Assembly (NCBI GenBank): GCA_034666665.1
Contig: JAXDLK010000136.1
Coordinates: 1-10,395 of the forward strand
Length of the DNA stretch: 10,395 nucleotides
Source: JAXDLK01 sp034666665
GTDB lineage: Bacteria > Desulfobacterota > Binatia > JACPRU01
Reading direction: 5' to 3'
Shown one piece after another: positions 1-7,019 of the stretch. The notes below the pieces were generated by a model. It had not been told where the DNA came from, ran no database searches, and saw nothing but the letters and a program-made list of their open reading frames with translations. The position numbers and the translations under genes were made by a program. The first letter of the stretch is position 1. The number at the start of each line of letters is the position of its first letter.

Positions 1-220
1 CGCGCTCCACCGCCGCGTAGTCGGCGATCTCCGCCTGGACGACCGTGGCCTGACGGCCGAGATCGCGGATCTCCGCCGCCGTCCGCTCCGCTCCGCCTTG
101 GTCGCGGCGGTAGTGGACCGCGACGTCGGCGCCCTCGCGCGCCATCTCGAGCGCGATGCCGCGTCCGATGCCGCGGGAGCTTCCGGTGATGAACGCCGCA
201 CGCCCTTCGAGTCGTCCCAC
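1..220 (-). CDS. Short-chain dehydrogenase/reductase, N-terminal part (runs off left edge)
   Basis: This is the first 73 codons of an SDR-family oxidoreductase; the rest lies beyond the window. Such enzymes reduce or oxidise carbonyl/alcohol groups on soluble substrates with NAD(P)(H); FabG-like 3-oxoacyl-ACP reductases are the best known members. Seen directly: after a short lead, the Rossmann beta strand and glycine-rich motif TGSSRGIG (residues 12-19), then AREGADVAVHYRR (27-39). Basic residues at Arg16 and Arg38-Arg39, with no acidic residue ending strand 2, suggest NADP(H) rather than NAD(H). The Asp usual near the end of strand 3 (as in ADV/ADL) is replaced by Glu in VVQAEIAD. The start is GTG at 220, chosen because AAGGAG lies 8 bases upstream and the glycine motif then falls at the usual distance from the N-terminus. 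It follows the Yip1-type gene after 13 bases, so the two are probably co-transcribed. The active-site Ser/Tyr/Lys are outside the window, so the substrate cannot be judged. Confidence 0.88.
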   Translation of the reverse strand, partial: MGRLEGRAAFITGSSRGIGRGIALEMAREGADVAVHYRRDQGGAERTAAEIRDLGRQATVVQAEIADYAAVER

Positions 221-228
221 GATCGCTT

Positions 229-234
229 CTCCTT
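229..234 (-). promoter_or_regulatory. Ribosome binding site of the SDR gene
   Basis: On the minus strand AAGGAG sits 8 bases before GTG at 220 and overlaps the last base of the stop codon of the upstream Yip1-type gene. It decides the GTG start and suggests translational coupling between the two genes. Confidence 0.7.
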
Positions 235-848
235 CAGTCTGCCGGCGTCTGCTCGAGGCGCCCGCCCCATCGCTCGAGGCCGGCGGCGGCGCGCCCGCCG
301 ACGAAGACCGCCGCCATCGAGGCGATCAACAGCAGCACGCCGAGGCCGCCGACGACCGCCCAGGCGCGGCCTTCGGGGACGCGGTCGACGGTGACCAGCG
401 CGATGATCACCAGGTAGACGCCGTACGCGCTCACCAGCACCGTCAGGAGCGGCACGATCGAGGCCACGGCGGAGACCGGCGTCAGCACCGTCGCGAAGGC
501 CGCGATCCGGAAGCTCGATTCGAACTGGGCGTCGCCGCCGAGCGCCCGCGACAGGAAGTAGAGGATCCCGGCACCGATGACGAGCCCGATCGCACCGAAG
601 AGCGCCGTCAGCACGAGCACCGTCAGGAACGCCCCGAAGGCGAGGGTGAGAAGCACCCAGAGCCCGTGGATCACCGCCGAGGCGATGAGCATCACGAGCG
701 CGAAGACCGCGGGCTCCTCGAACCCGCCGTCTCGCGGCATCGACGCGAAGAAGCGCTTCGGTTCCGTCAGCACGCGGATCGCGGTCGACACGATGCCGCC
801 GCCGGGCCACGCGCCGGGCGCGGAGCCCGTAGTCGCCGTCTCGTCCAT
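234..848 (-). CDS. Yip1-family integral membrane protein
   Basis: A 204-residue multi-spanning inner-membrane protein matching the pattern of the bacterial Yip1 domain family. The N-terminal 45 residues are soluble and carry the family-like stretch VLTEPKRFFASMP followed by a Gly-rich turn (residues 26-42). Five hydrophobic segments then follow at about 47-69, 72-99, 114-134, 137-154 and 161-184. Between segments two and three lies LGGDAQFESSFRIAAFA (103-119), typical of the family, where a short cytoplasmic helix precedes the third span. The C-terminus is a short polar tail. Bacterial Yip1-domain proteins have no well-defined biochemical role; a part in membrane organisation or transport is only inferred by analogy with eukaryotic Yip1. 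The ATG at 848 has no strong Shine-Dalgarno sequence; GTG at residue 20 is a weaker alternative because it would remove family-like N-terminal sequence and also lacks one. The SDR gene follows directly downstream. Confidence 0.82.
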   Translation of the reverse strand: MDETATTGSAPGAWPGGGIVSTAIRVLTEPKRFFASMPRDGGFEEPAVFALVMLIASAVIHGLWVLLTLAFGAFLTVLVLTALFGAIGLVIGAGILYFLSRALGGDAQFESSFRIAAFATVLTPVSAVASIVPLLTVLVSAYGVYLVIIALVTVDRVPEGRAWAVVGGLGVLLLIASMAAVFVGGRAAAGLERWGGRLEQTPAD

Positions 849-928
849 GCTTCGAAGCGCCGCCGCCCGGTTCCTACCACCGGCCCTCGCGAGAGACGAG
901 GCCAGTGCGGCCGCGGGACGAGGCCTCC

Positions 929-957
929 TTGTATCCCCCCCGACTGGCGACTAGGAT
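929..957 (+). promoter_or_regulatory. Candidate promoter for the CNNM/CorC-type gene
   Basis: In the 181-base divergent spacer (849-1029), TTGTAT (929-934) and TAGGAT (952-957) are separated by exactly 17 bases, giving a plausible but weak sigma70-type promoter with a leader of about 65 bases before 1030. The -35 matches consensus at three of six positions and the -10 at four of six. Apart from a run of seven C at 935-941 inside it, I see no operator or riboswitch in this spacer. Confidence 0.28.
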
Positions 958-1029
958 CCCACGCCTTCATGTCTCCGCAGTCGCCGCGACGAGGCCTCGA
1001 GCGCAGCCCCGCGGGCTCAGACGGCTGAG

Positions 1030-2355
1030 ATGGCGGAAGCGCTCCGACCCTACCTCTATCTGCTCATCGCGTTCGGGCTCGTCCTGCTGAACGCGTTCTT
1101 CGTCGCCGCGGAGTTCGCGATCGTGAAGATCCGCGGCACGCGCCTCGAGGCGCTGGTCCAGGAAGGGCGGATGGGGGCCCGGTCGGCGCAGCACGGCGTG
1201 CAGCACCTCGACGGCTACCTCGCCGCCAGCCAGCTCGGCATCACGGTCGCGAGCCTCGGCCTCGGCTGGGTGGGGGAGCCGGCGTTCGCCGAGCTGATTC
1301 GCCCGATGCTCGGGCTGGTCGGGATCTGGTCCGATCGCGCGGTGCACTCGATCGCGCTCACGACCTCGTTCGTGCTGATCACGTTCCTCCACCTGGTGCT
1401 CGGCGAGCAGGCGCCGAAGTTCCTGGCGATCCGGCGGCCGGAGAAGGTGGCCCTCGCCGTCGCGCTGCCGCTGCGCGTCTTCTACACGATCTTCTACCCG
1501 GCTCTCCTGGTGCTGAACGGCGCCTCGTACGCGTTCCTCAGGCTGCTCGGCATCGAGCCGGTGACGGGCGAGAATCTCGTTCACTCCGAGGAAGAGCTGC
1601 GGGTGCTGCTCTCGGAGACGGCGAAGGTCGGCGGGGTGTCGAGCCAGAAGCGGCGGCTGCTCGAGAACGTCTTCACGTACGGGAAGCGCACCGCGCAGGA
1701 GATCATGGTGCCGCGGAACGAGATCGCGTTCCTGTCGCTCGCCCGGACCTGGGAGGAGAACCTCGCGGTCGACCGCTCGCAGCAGCACACGAGATATCCG
1801 CTCTGCACGCTGTCGCTCGACCACGTGGTCGGCATGATCCACGTGAAGGATCTCTTCCACGCCGGCGCCGAGGTCTCGAAGACCGAGGACCTGCTCAAGA
1901 TCAAGCGCGAGATCCTCTTCCTGCCGGAGAGCTGCACGCTCGACGAGGCGCAGCGTCAATTTCAGCAGAAGCACGTACACATGGCGATCGTCATCGACGA
2001 GTACGGCGGCACCGCGGGCATGGTCACGCTCGAGGACGTGATCGAGGAGCTCGTCGGAGAGATCCAGGACGAGTTCGACCGCGAGGAGGTGAAGATCCAG
2101 CGGACGCCCGAGGGCGATCTCGTCGACGGGTTGCTGCTCGTCGACGACGTGAGCTCGCAGCTCGGCCTCGGCCTCGAGGACACGGAGGCGCGAACGATCG
2201 GCGGACACATCACCGCCGAGCTCGGCCGCATCCCGCGCGTCGGCGACCGGATCACCGTCAACGGACGGGAGCTCCGCGTCGTGGAGATGAAGGGACGCCG
2301 GGTCGCCAAGGTGCTGGTGACCGACGCCGAACGGCCCGCGGCAGCCGGCGAGTGA
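1030..2355 (+). CDS. CNNM/CorC (HlyC) family membrane protein with CBS pair
   Basis: A complete 441-residue protein of the UPF0053/CNNM family, long annotated as 'hemolysin C-like' and now linked to Mg2+ (and Co2+) transport or homeostasis at the inner membrane. Domains in order: DUF21/CNNM transmembrane domain (about 1-185) with hydrophobic segments at about 8-28, 64-82, 94-124 and 140-172, and family motifs VAAEFAIVKIR (25-35), GYLAASQLGITVASLGLGW (62-80) and GEQAPKFLAI (125-134); a CBS-domain pair (about 220-350) containing MVPRNEI, RYPLCTLSLDHVVGMIHVKD and, in the second CBS, DEYGGTAGMVTLEDVIEELV (323-342); and a CorC_HlyC C-terminal domain (about 355-432). CBS pairs in this family bind adenine nucleotides such as Mg-ATP and gate the transporter, so direct sensing of nucleotide or Mg2+ state is likely. 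Length and motif set are normal and the gene looks intact. ATG at 1030 gives the usual family N-terminus, although only a weak GAG precedes it. It stands alone between a divergent pair and the downstream operon. The substrate is inferred from the family. Confidence 0.93.
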   Translation: MAEALRPYLYLLIAFGLVLLNAFFVAAEFAIVKIRGTRLEALVQEGRMGARSAQHGVQHLDGYLAASQLGITVASLGLGWVGEPAFAELIRPMLGLVGIWSDRAVHSIALTTSFVLITFLHLVLGEQAPKFLAIRRPEKVALAVALPLRVFYTIFYPALLVLNGASYAFLRLLGIEPVTGENLVHSEEELRVLLSETAKVGGVSSQKRRLLENVFTYGKRTAQEIMVPRNEIAFLSLARTWEENLAVDRSQQHTRYPLCTLSLDHVVGMIHVKDLFHAGAEVSKTEDLLKIKREILFLPESCTLDEAQRQFQQKHVHMAIVIDEYGGTAGMVTLEDVIEELVGEIQDEFDREEVKIQRTPEGDLVDGLLLVDDVSSQLGLGLEDTEARTIGGHITAELGRIPRVGDRITVNGRELRVVEMKGRRVAKVLVTDAERPAAAGE

Positions 2356-2372
2356 CGTCGCCGGCGCCCTGT

Positions 2373-2400
2373 TTGGAAAACCCCTCGATCCCGCTACACT
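2373..2400 (+). promoter_or_regulatory. Candidate sigma70-type promoter of the acyl-CoA dehydrogenase/glycan operon
   Basis: TTGGAA (2373-2378) and TACACT (2395-2400) are 16 bases apart in the 109-base spacer after the CNNM-type gene. Each box matches consensus at four of six positions, and the local drop in GC content stands out. Transcription would start near 2407, giving a leader of about 58 bases before ATG 2465. It is the only good promoter-like signal seen upstream of the four-gene plus-strand run. No terminator with a T-run is visible after 2355, so some read-through from the preceding gene is possible. Confidence 0.42.
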
Positions 2401-2464
2401 GCGTCGGCCGCGCATCGGGGGAGCGCCCGGCGAGCGGTGATCCTGAACCTTCGAGAGGTGCCGC

Positions 2465-4399
2465 ATGAGCCAGCCGATTCAGTCCAATTCCTCGCCCACG
2501 ACCGAGCAGGAGTCCCGTCAGGTCGCGGAAGCGGCCCGACAGCAGGAGTGGGAAGGGCGGACGTTCGTTCGCGAGCTCTTCCTCGGAAACTTTCCGCTGC
2601 CGCTCGTGCACCCGTTTCCTTCGGAGAACTTCGACCGGCCGGAGTTCCGTAAGTACTACGACGATCTCGAGCGCTTTCTCCGCCAGGACGTCGACAGCGT
2701 GGCGATCGATCAGACCGGCGAGTACCCGGACACCGTGATCGACGGCCTTCGCAAGCTCGGCTCCTTCGGCATGAAGATCCCGAAGGAATACGGCGGCCTC
2801 GGCTTCACGGTCTCGGAATACTGCAAGGCGATGGAGCTCGTCGGCAGCTACGACGGCAACATCGGCGCGCTGCTGTCCGCGCACCAGTCGATCGGCCTGC
2901 CGCAGCCGATCAAGCTCTTCGGCACCCCCGACCAGAAGAAGAAATACCTCCCGCGCTGCGCGGCCGGCGCGATCTCCGCCTTCGCGCTGACCGAGCCGCA
3001 CGTCGGCTCCGATCCCGCGAGCCTCTCCACGACGGCCGAGCGCGTCGGCGACTACTACGTGCTGAACGGCGAGAAGCTCTGGTGCACGAACGGCACGCTC
3101 GCGGAGCTGCTCGTCGTCATGGCGCGCGATCCCCAGACCAAGAAGATCAGCGCGTTCATCGTCGAGACCGGCTGGGAAGGCGTCAAGGTCGAGTACCGCT
3201 GCCGCTTCATGGGCCTCAAGGCGCTCGGCAACGGCGTCATCAGCTTCCGCGACGTGAAGATTCCGCGCGAGAACCTGATCGGCGAGGAGGGCAAGGGCCT
3301 GAAGATCGCCCTCATCACCTTGAATACCGGGCGACTCACCCTGCCGGCGACCTGCACCGGCATCGCCAAGCTCTGTCTCGAGATCTCCCGCGGCTGGGCG
3401 AACGCGCGCTACCAGTGGGGCGTGCCGATCTGGAAGCACGAGGCGATCTCGCACCAGGTGGCGGATCTCGCCGCCACGACGTTCGCGATGGACTCGGTCT
3501 GGAAGCTGGCCGCCGCGATGGCCGACCGCGGCGGGTACGACATCCGCCTCGAGGCCGCGGCGGCGAAGGAGTGGAACACCGTCCGCGCCTGGGAGATCCT
3601 CGACCGCACGCTGCAGCTCCGCGGCGGCCGCGGCTACGAGACCGAGGCTTCGCTCGAGGGCCGCGGCGAGACGCCGATCCCGGTCGAGCGGATCATGCGC
3701 GATGCCCGGATCAACCTGATCTTCGAGGGGTCGAGCGAGATCATGCACCTCTTCATGGCGCGCGAGGCGGTCGACAAGCACCTCCAGGTGGCCGGCGCGA
3801 TGATCGATCCCAAGAACGGCTTCTCGCAGAAGCTCTCCGCGCTGCCGCAGATCCTCGGCTTCTATGCGAAGTGGTACCCGCCGCTGTGGTTCCGCGGCCT
3901 CGGCGCCTTCAACCGCTACGGCGACTGGGGGGACCTGGCGCCGCACCTCCGTTTCATCGATCGCGCCAGCCGCAAGCTCGCCCGCGAGAGCTTCCACGGC
4001 ATGTCCGTCTTTCAAGCGAAGATGGAGCGGAAGCAGGGATTCCTCTTCCGCACGGTCGACATCGTCATGGAGCTCTTCGTGATGTCGGCGACCGTCTCGC
4101 ACGCGCGCCGCATGGCGGACGACCGGCACCCGGAGGCGGCGCGGGCGATGGAGCTCGCGGACCTCTTCTGTCGCAACAGCCGGCGGAAGGTGCGACGTCT
4201 CTTCCGCGAGCTCTGGGCGAACGACGACAACCGCAAGAACCGCGTCGCCGCGGAGGTGATGGCCGGCCGCCACGCCTGGCTCGAGGCCGGCGCCGTCGAC
4301 ACCGGCTGGACTCCGGAGTCCTTCCAGACGAGGGCGCTCACCGACGTCCACAAGAGCGAAGCGACCGCGCCGGAGAAGCAGGCGGCCGCGGGATCCTGA
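2465..4399 (+). CDS. Acyl-CoA dehydrogenase, long VLCAD-like form
   Basis: A complete 644-residue FAD-dependent acyl-CoA dehydrogenase, catalysing the alpha,beta-dehydrogenation of acyl-CoA thioesters (first step of beta-oxidation) and passing electrons to electron-transfer flavoprotein. After a polar N-terminal extension (1-50) come the N-terminal helical domain (about 60-168), the beta domain with AFALTEPHVGSD (172-183) and LNGEKLWCTNG (200-210), and the C-terminal helical domain (about 275-440) with LQLRGGRGYETEAS (383-396). The catalytic base is predicted to be Glu421 in RINLIFEGSSEIMHLF, the position used by MCAD/VLCAD-type enzymes. About 200 further residues (440-644) form an extra helical region as in VLCAD/ACAD9-like proteins, where it serves dimerisation and membrane association. 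Typical short and medium-chain enzymes are near 380-400 residues, so this is a long-form enzyme and a long or unusual acyl substrate is inferred. GAGAGG ends 6 bases before the ATG. The next gene, a glycosyltransferase fusion, begins only 4 bases after the stop. Confidence 0.94.
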   Translation: MSQPIQSNSSPTTEQESRQVAEAARQQEWEGRTFVRELFLGNFPLPLVHPFPSENFDRPEFRKYYDDLERFLRQDVDSVAIDQTGEYPDTVIDGLRKLGSFGMKIPKEYGGLGFTVSEYCKAMELVGSYDGNIGALLSAHQSIGLPQPIKLFGTPDQKKKYLPRCAAGAISAFALTEPHVGSDPASLSTTAERVGDYYVLNGEKLWCTNGTLAELLVVMARDPQTKKISAFIVETGWEGVKVEYRCRFMGLKALGNGVISFRDVKIPRENLIGEEGKGLKIALITLNTGRLTLPATCTGIAKLCLEISRGWANARYQWGVPIWKHEAISHQVADLAATTFAMDSVWKLAAAMADRGGYDIRLEAAAAKEWNTVRAWEILDRTLQLRGGRGYETEASLEGRGETPIPVERIMRDARINLIFEGSSEIMHLFMAREAVDKHLQVAGAMIDPKNGFSQKLSALPQILGFYAKWYPPLWFRGLGAFNRYGDWGDLAPHLRFIDRASRKLARESFHGMSVFQAKMERKQGFLFRTVDIVMELFVMSATVSHARRMADDRHPEAARAMELADLFCRNSRRKVRRLFRELWANDDNRKNRVAAEVMAGRHAWLEAGAVDTGWTPESFQTRALTDVHKSEATAPEKQAAAGS

Positions 4400-4403
4400 C
4401 GAC

Positions 4404-7019
4404 GTGACCTACACCGCGGCGCGCGGCGTCTCCGGCCGCGCCGCGCGGGTTTCTGCAGTCGACACGATGGTGCCCGCGAGCGCAGCCACCGCCGCTCCAG
4501 GCGTCGCGCCGGAGGCGCCGGGGCTGACCGGCGGCGCACGGCCGGAGATCGCCGGCAAGTTCTTCTTCCACGAGGGGGAGAAGGTCTTCCTGCGAGGCGT
4601 CACCTACGGAACGTTCCGCCGCGGCTCGCACGGCACGCCGTTTCCCGAGGCCGCCATCGTCGAGCGGGACTTCGGGTCGATGCGCGCGATCGGCGTGAAC
4701 GTCGTTCGCACGTTCACCGCGCCGCCCCGTTGGCTGCTCGACGCCGCGGGCAGGCACGGGCTCTGGGTCCTCGTCGGCCTCGAGTGGACCGCGCACACCT
4801 GCTTCCTCGAGTCCCCCGAGCTCGTCGCCGCGAACCACGAGGCGGTACGCTCCGCGGTCCGGTCCGTCGCCGGCCATCCGGCGATCCTCGCCTACGTCAT
4901 CGGCAACGAGATCCCTCCGGACATCGTCCGCTGGTACGGGCCCGAACGGATCGCCGGGTTCCTCGGCAAGCTCGCGTCCGACGTGCGCACCCTCGACCGC
5001 GGCGCGCTCGTCACCTACGCGAACTACCCGACGACCGAGTACCTCGACCTCGAGTTCGTCGACTTCCTCTGCTTCAACGTCTACCTGCACGACGAGCCCG
5101 CGTTCCGCCGCTATCTGTCGCGGCTGCAGAACCTGGCGGTCGACAAGCCTCTGGTGCTGACCGAGTTCGGCATCGACTCGATCCGCGAGGGGCCGGAGCG
5201 CCAGGCGGAGACGCTCTCCTGGCAAATTCCGGTGGCGCTCGAGGAGGGTGTCGCCGGCACGTTCGTCTTCTCGTGGACCGACGAGTGGTACCGGGGCGGG
5301 CAAGAGATCGTCGACTGGGCGTTCGGGCTGGTCGATCGCGAGCGAGCGCCGAAGCCGGCGTACGAGGCGGTGCGCCGCATCTACTGCGGCGAGCTGCCGC
5401 CGCGCCTGGAGAACGCCCCCAAGGTCTCGGTGGTGATCTGCGCGTACAACGCGGAGCGCACCATGGAGGCGTGCCTCGAGTCGCTGCTCCGGCTCCGCTA
5501 CGAGCCGCTCGAGGTGATCGTCGTCGACGACGGCTCGACGGACCGGACGCTCGAGATCTCCCGCCGCTTCCCCTTCCACGTCATCCACCAGGAGAACCGC
5601 GGACTCTCCGCCGCGCGCAACGTCGGCATCCGCGCCGCCACCGGCGAGGTGGTCGCATTCACCGACTCGGATTGCGTCGTCGATCCCGACTGGCTCACGT
5701 ACCTGGTCGGCGAGATGCGACGCCACGGGTGGGTCGCGATCGGCGGGCCGAACCTGCCGCCGCCCGAGGAGGCGCGCGTTCCGGCGTGCGTCGCGGCGGC
5801 GCCCGGCGGGCCGACGCACGTGCTCATCAACGACGACGTCGCCGAGCACATTCCCGGCTGCAACATGGCGTTCCGGCGCGACGTGCTGCTCGCGGTCGAC
5901 TGCTTCGATCCGCAGTTCACCGCGGCCGGCGACGACGTCGACCTCTGCTGGCGGTTGCAGAACCGCGGCTGGAGGATCGGCTTCGCGCCGAGCGCGATGG
6001 TGTGGCACTTCCGCCGGAACACGGTGCGGGCGTACCTCCGCCAGCAGCGCGGCTACGGCAAGGCGGAAGCGCTGCTCTACTTCAAGCATCCGTACCGCTT
6101 CAATCTGCTCGGACAGTCGCGGTGGCTCGGCCGCATCTACGGTGGCGCGACCTCGAGCGTGCTCGCGCGGCGACCGGTGATCTACTACGGCGCCCTCGGG
6201 CGCGGGCTCTTCCAGACGCTCTACGAGCGGCCGTCGTCGCTGCTCTCGTTCCTGCCGTTCACGCTCGAGTGGAACGCGGCGGCGCTCTTTCTCTGCCTCT
6301 GCGCACTGGTGTCGGGGCGATACTTCGTTCCGGCGATCGTGCCGCTGCTGCTCTCGATCGCCTCCGCCGGCTCCGCGGCGGCCCAGGCGAAGCTCGACCC
6401 GCGGCACGACCGGCCGAGCAGCCGCGTGCTCCTCGCGCTGCTCATCTACGCAGGGCCGCTCGTGCGCTCGTACGAGCGGTATCGCTGGCGCCTCCGCGGT
6501 CTCGCGGACGTCGAGCCGGTGCGATTCGCCGAGCCGCGCCAGCAACCGCGCGGATGGCTGCTGCACCGGTTCGAGCTCGCCTACTGGAGCGACGAGGGCG
6601 TCGAGAAGGAGCCGTTGATCCAGTCGGCGATCGAGTTCCTGCTGCCGCGGAAGCACCTGATCGATCTCGACCGGGGCTGGAACGAATGGGACCTGGAGGT
6701 CCACCGCGGCCTCTGGGCGACCTCGCGAGTCGCGGTGGCGGTCGAGAACCACGGCGGCAACAAGCGACTCCTCCGCGTGCGCTGCGGGCAACGCACGTCG
6801 GCTTTCGGTCTCTGCGTGCTCGCCGCGGCCGCGCTGCTCGTCGTCGCCGGCACCATCTTCGACGTGCGGGAGATCACCGCCGTCGGCGTGGTCGCGGTGG
6901 CCGTGGCGCTGGTCTTCGGCCTCTACAAGACCTACCGTCTCGGCGAGATCCTCTACCAGGTGATGGAGATCGTCGCGGAGCGTGTGGGTCTCGCGTCCGC
7001 GGGGAAGCCGCTCGCGTGA
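4404..7019 (+). CDS. Fused GH-A clan glycosidase (GH2-like) and family 2 glycosyltransferase, membrane protein
   Basis: An 871-residue bifunctional-looking protein. Residues 1-45 are Ala/Pro/Gly-rich without a convincing signal peptide. Residues about 50-330 form a TIM-barrel glycosidase-like domain resembling GH2/GH5 catalytic domains: EKVFLRGVTYG, IGVNVVRTF, AGHPAILAYVIGNE (predicted acid/base Glu169) and KPLVLTEFGID (predicted nucleophile Glu254), ending in FSWTDEW and APKPAYEAVRRIY. Residues about 340-600 are a GT-A family 2 glycosyltransferase: VSVVICAYNAE, VVDDGSTD (Asp375-Asp376), TDSDCVVDPDW (metal-binding DxD, Asp421/Asp423), AGDDVDLCWR (508-517) and QQRGYGKAE (547-555). Hydrophobic segments follow at about 617-636, 640-660 and 673-687, then an unrecognised soluble stretch (700-798) and two more spans (799-818, 824-841). 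The likely role is glycan or glycolipid synthesis at the inner membrane, with the glycosidase domain trimming or transferring the product; that coupling is inference. GTG 4404 is the 5'-most start, 4 bases after the previous stop, without a clear Shine-Dalgarno; ATG 4467 (residue 22) is a real alternative. The ABC exporter gene overlaps its stop. Confidence 0.88.
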   Translation: MTYTAARGVSGRAARVSAVDTMVPASAATAAPGVAPEAPGLTGGARPEIAGKFFFHEGEKVFLRGVTYGTFRRGSHGTPFPEAAIVERDFGSMRAIGVNVVRTFTAPPRWLLDAAGRHGLWVLVGLEWTAHTCFLESPELVAANHEAVRSAVRSVAGHPAILAYVIGNEIPPDIVRWYGPERIAGFLGKLASDVRTLDRGALVTYANYPTTEYLDLEFVDFLCFNVYLHDEPAFRRYLSRLQNLAVDKPLVLTEFGIDSIREGPERQAETLSWQIPVALEEGVAGTFVFSWTDEWYRGGQEIVDWAFGLVDRERAPKPAYEAVRRIYCGELPPRLENAPKVSVVICAYNAERTMEACLESLLRLRYEPLEVIVVDDGSTDRTLEISRRFPFHVIHQENRGLSAARNVGIRAATGEVVAFTDSDCVVDPDWLTYLVGEMRRHGWVAIGGPNLPPPEEARVPACVAAAPGGPTHVLINDDVAEHIPGCNMAFRRDVLLAVDCFDPQFTAAGDDVDLCWRLQNRGWRIGFAPSAMVWHFRRNTVRAYLRQQRGYGKAEALLYFKHPYRFNLLGQSRWLGRIYGGATSSVLARRPVIYYGALGRGLFQTLYERPSSLLSFLPFTLEWNAAALFLCLCALVSGRYFVPAIVPLLLSIASAGSAAAQAKLDPRHDRPSSRVLLALLIYAGPLVRSYERYRWRLRGLADVEPVRFAEPRQQPRGWLLHRFELAYWSDEGVEKEPLIQSAIEFLLPRKHLIDLDRGWNEWDLEVHRGLWATSRVAVAVENHGGNKRLLRVRCGQRTSAFGLCVLAAAALLVVAGTIFDVREITAVGVVAVAVALVFGLYKTYRLGEILYQVMEIVAERVGLASAGKPLA
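7001..7007 (+). promoter_or_regulatory. Ribosome binding site of the ABC exporter gene
   Basis: GGGGAAG lies within the end of the glycosyltransferase fusion gene, 8 bases before GTG 7016. It supports the GTG start that overlaps the previous stop codon (GTGA at 7016-7019), an arrangement that implies translational coupling. Confidence 0.5.

Noticed and set aside
156..1028. 290-codon plus-strand open frame over the Yip1-type gene
   Set aside because: His/Arg/Glu-rich shadow translation; the minus strand shows five clean hydrophobic spans and a coupled downstream SDR gene.
2258..4351. 697-codon minus-strand open frame opposite the acyl-CoA dehydrogenase
   Set aside because: The composition is Arg/Glu/Asp/Leu-rich and featureless, and it lies over a gene with complete FAD and catalytic motifs.
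4730..7015. Long open stretch in frame with and upstream of the ABC exporter, which would make a 1366-residue protein
   Set aside because: Its translation is Arg/Pro/Ala-rich with no domain, and it lies out of frame over the glycosyltransferase fusion. The exporter has a normal family length from GTG 7016 with a ribosome binding site.
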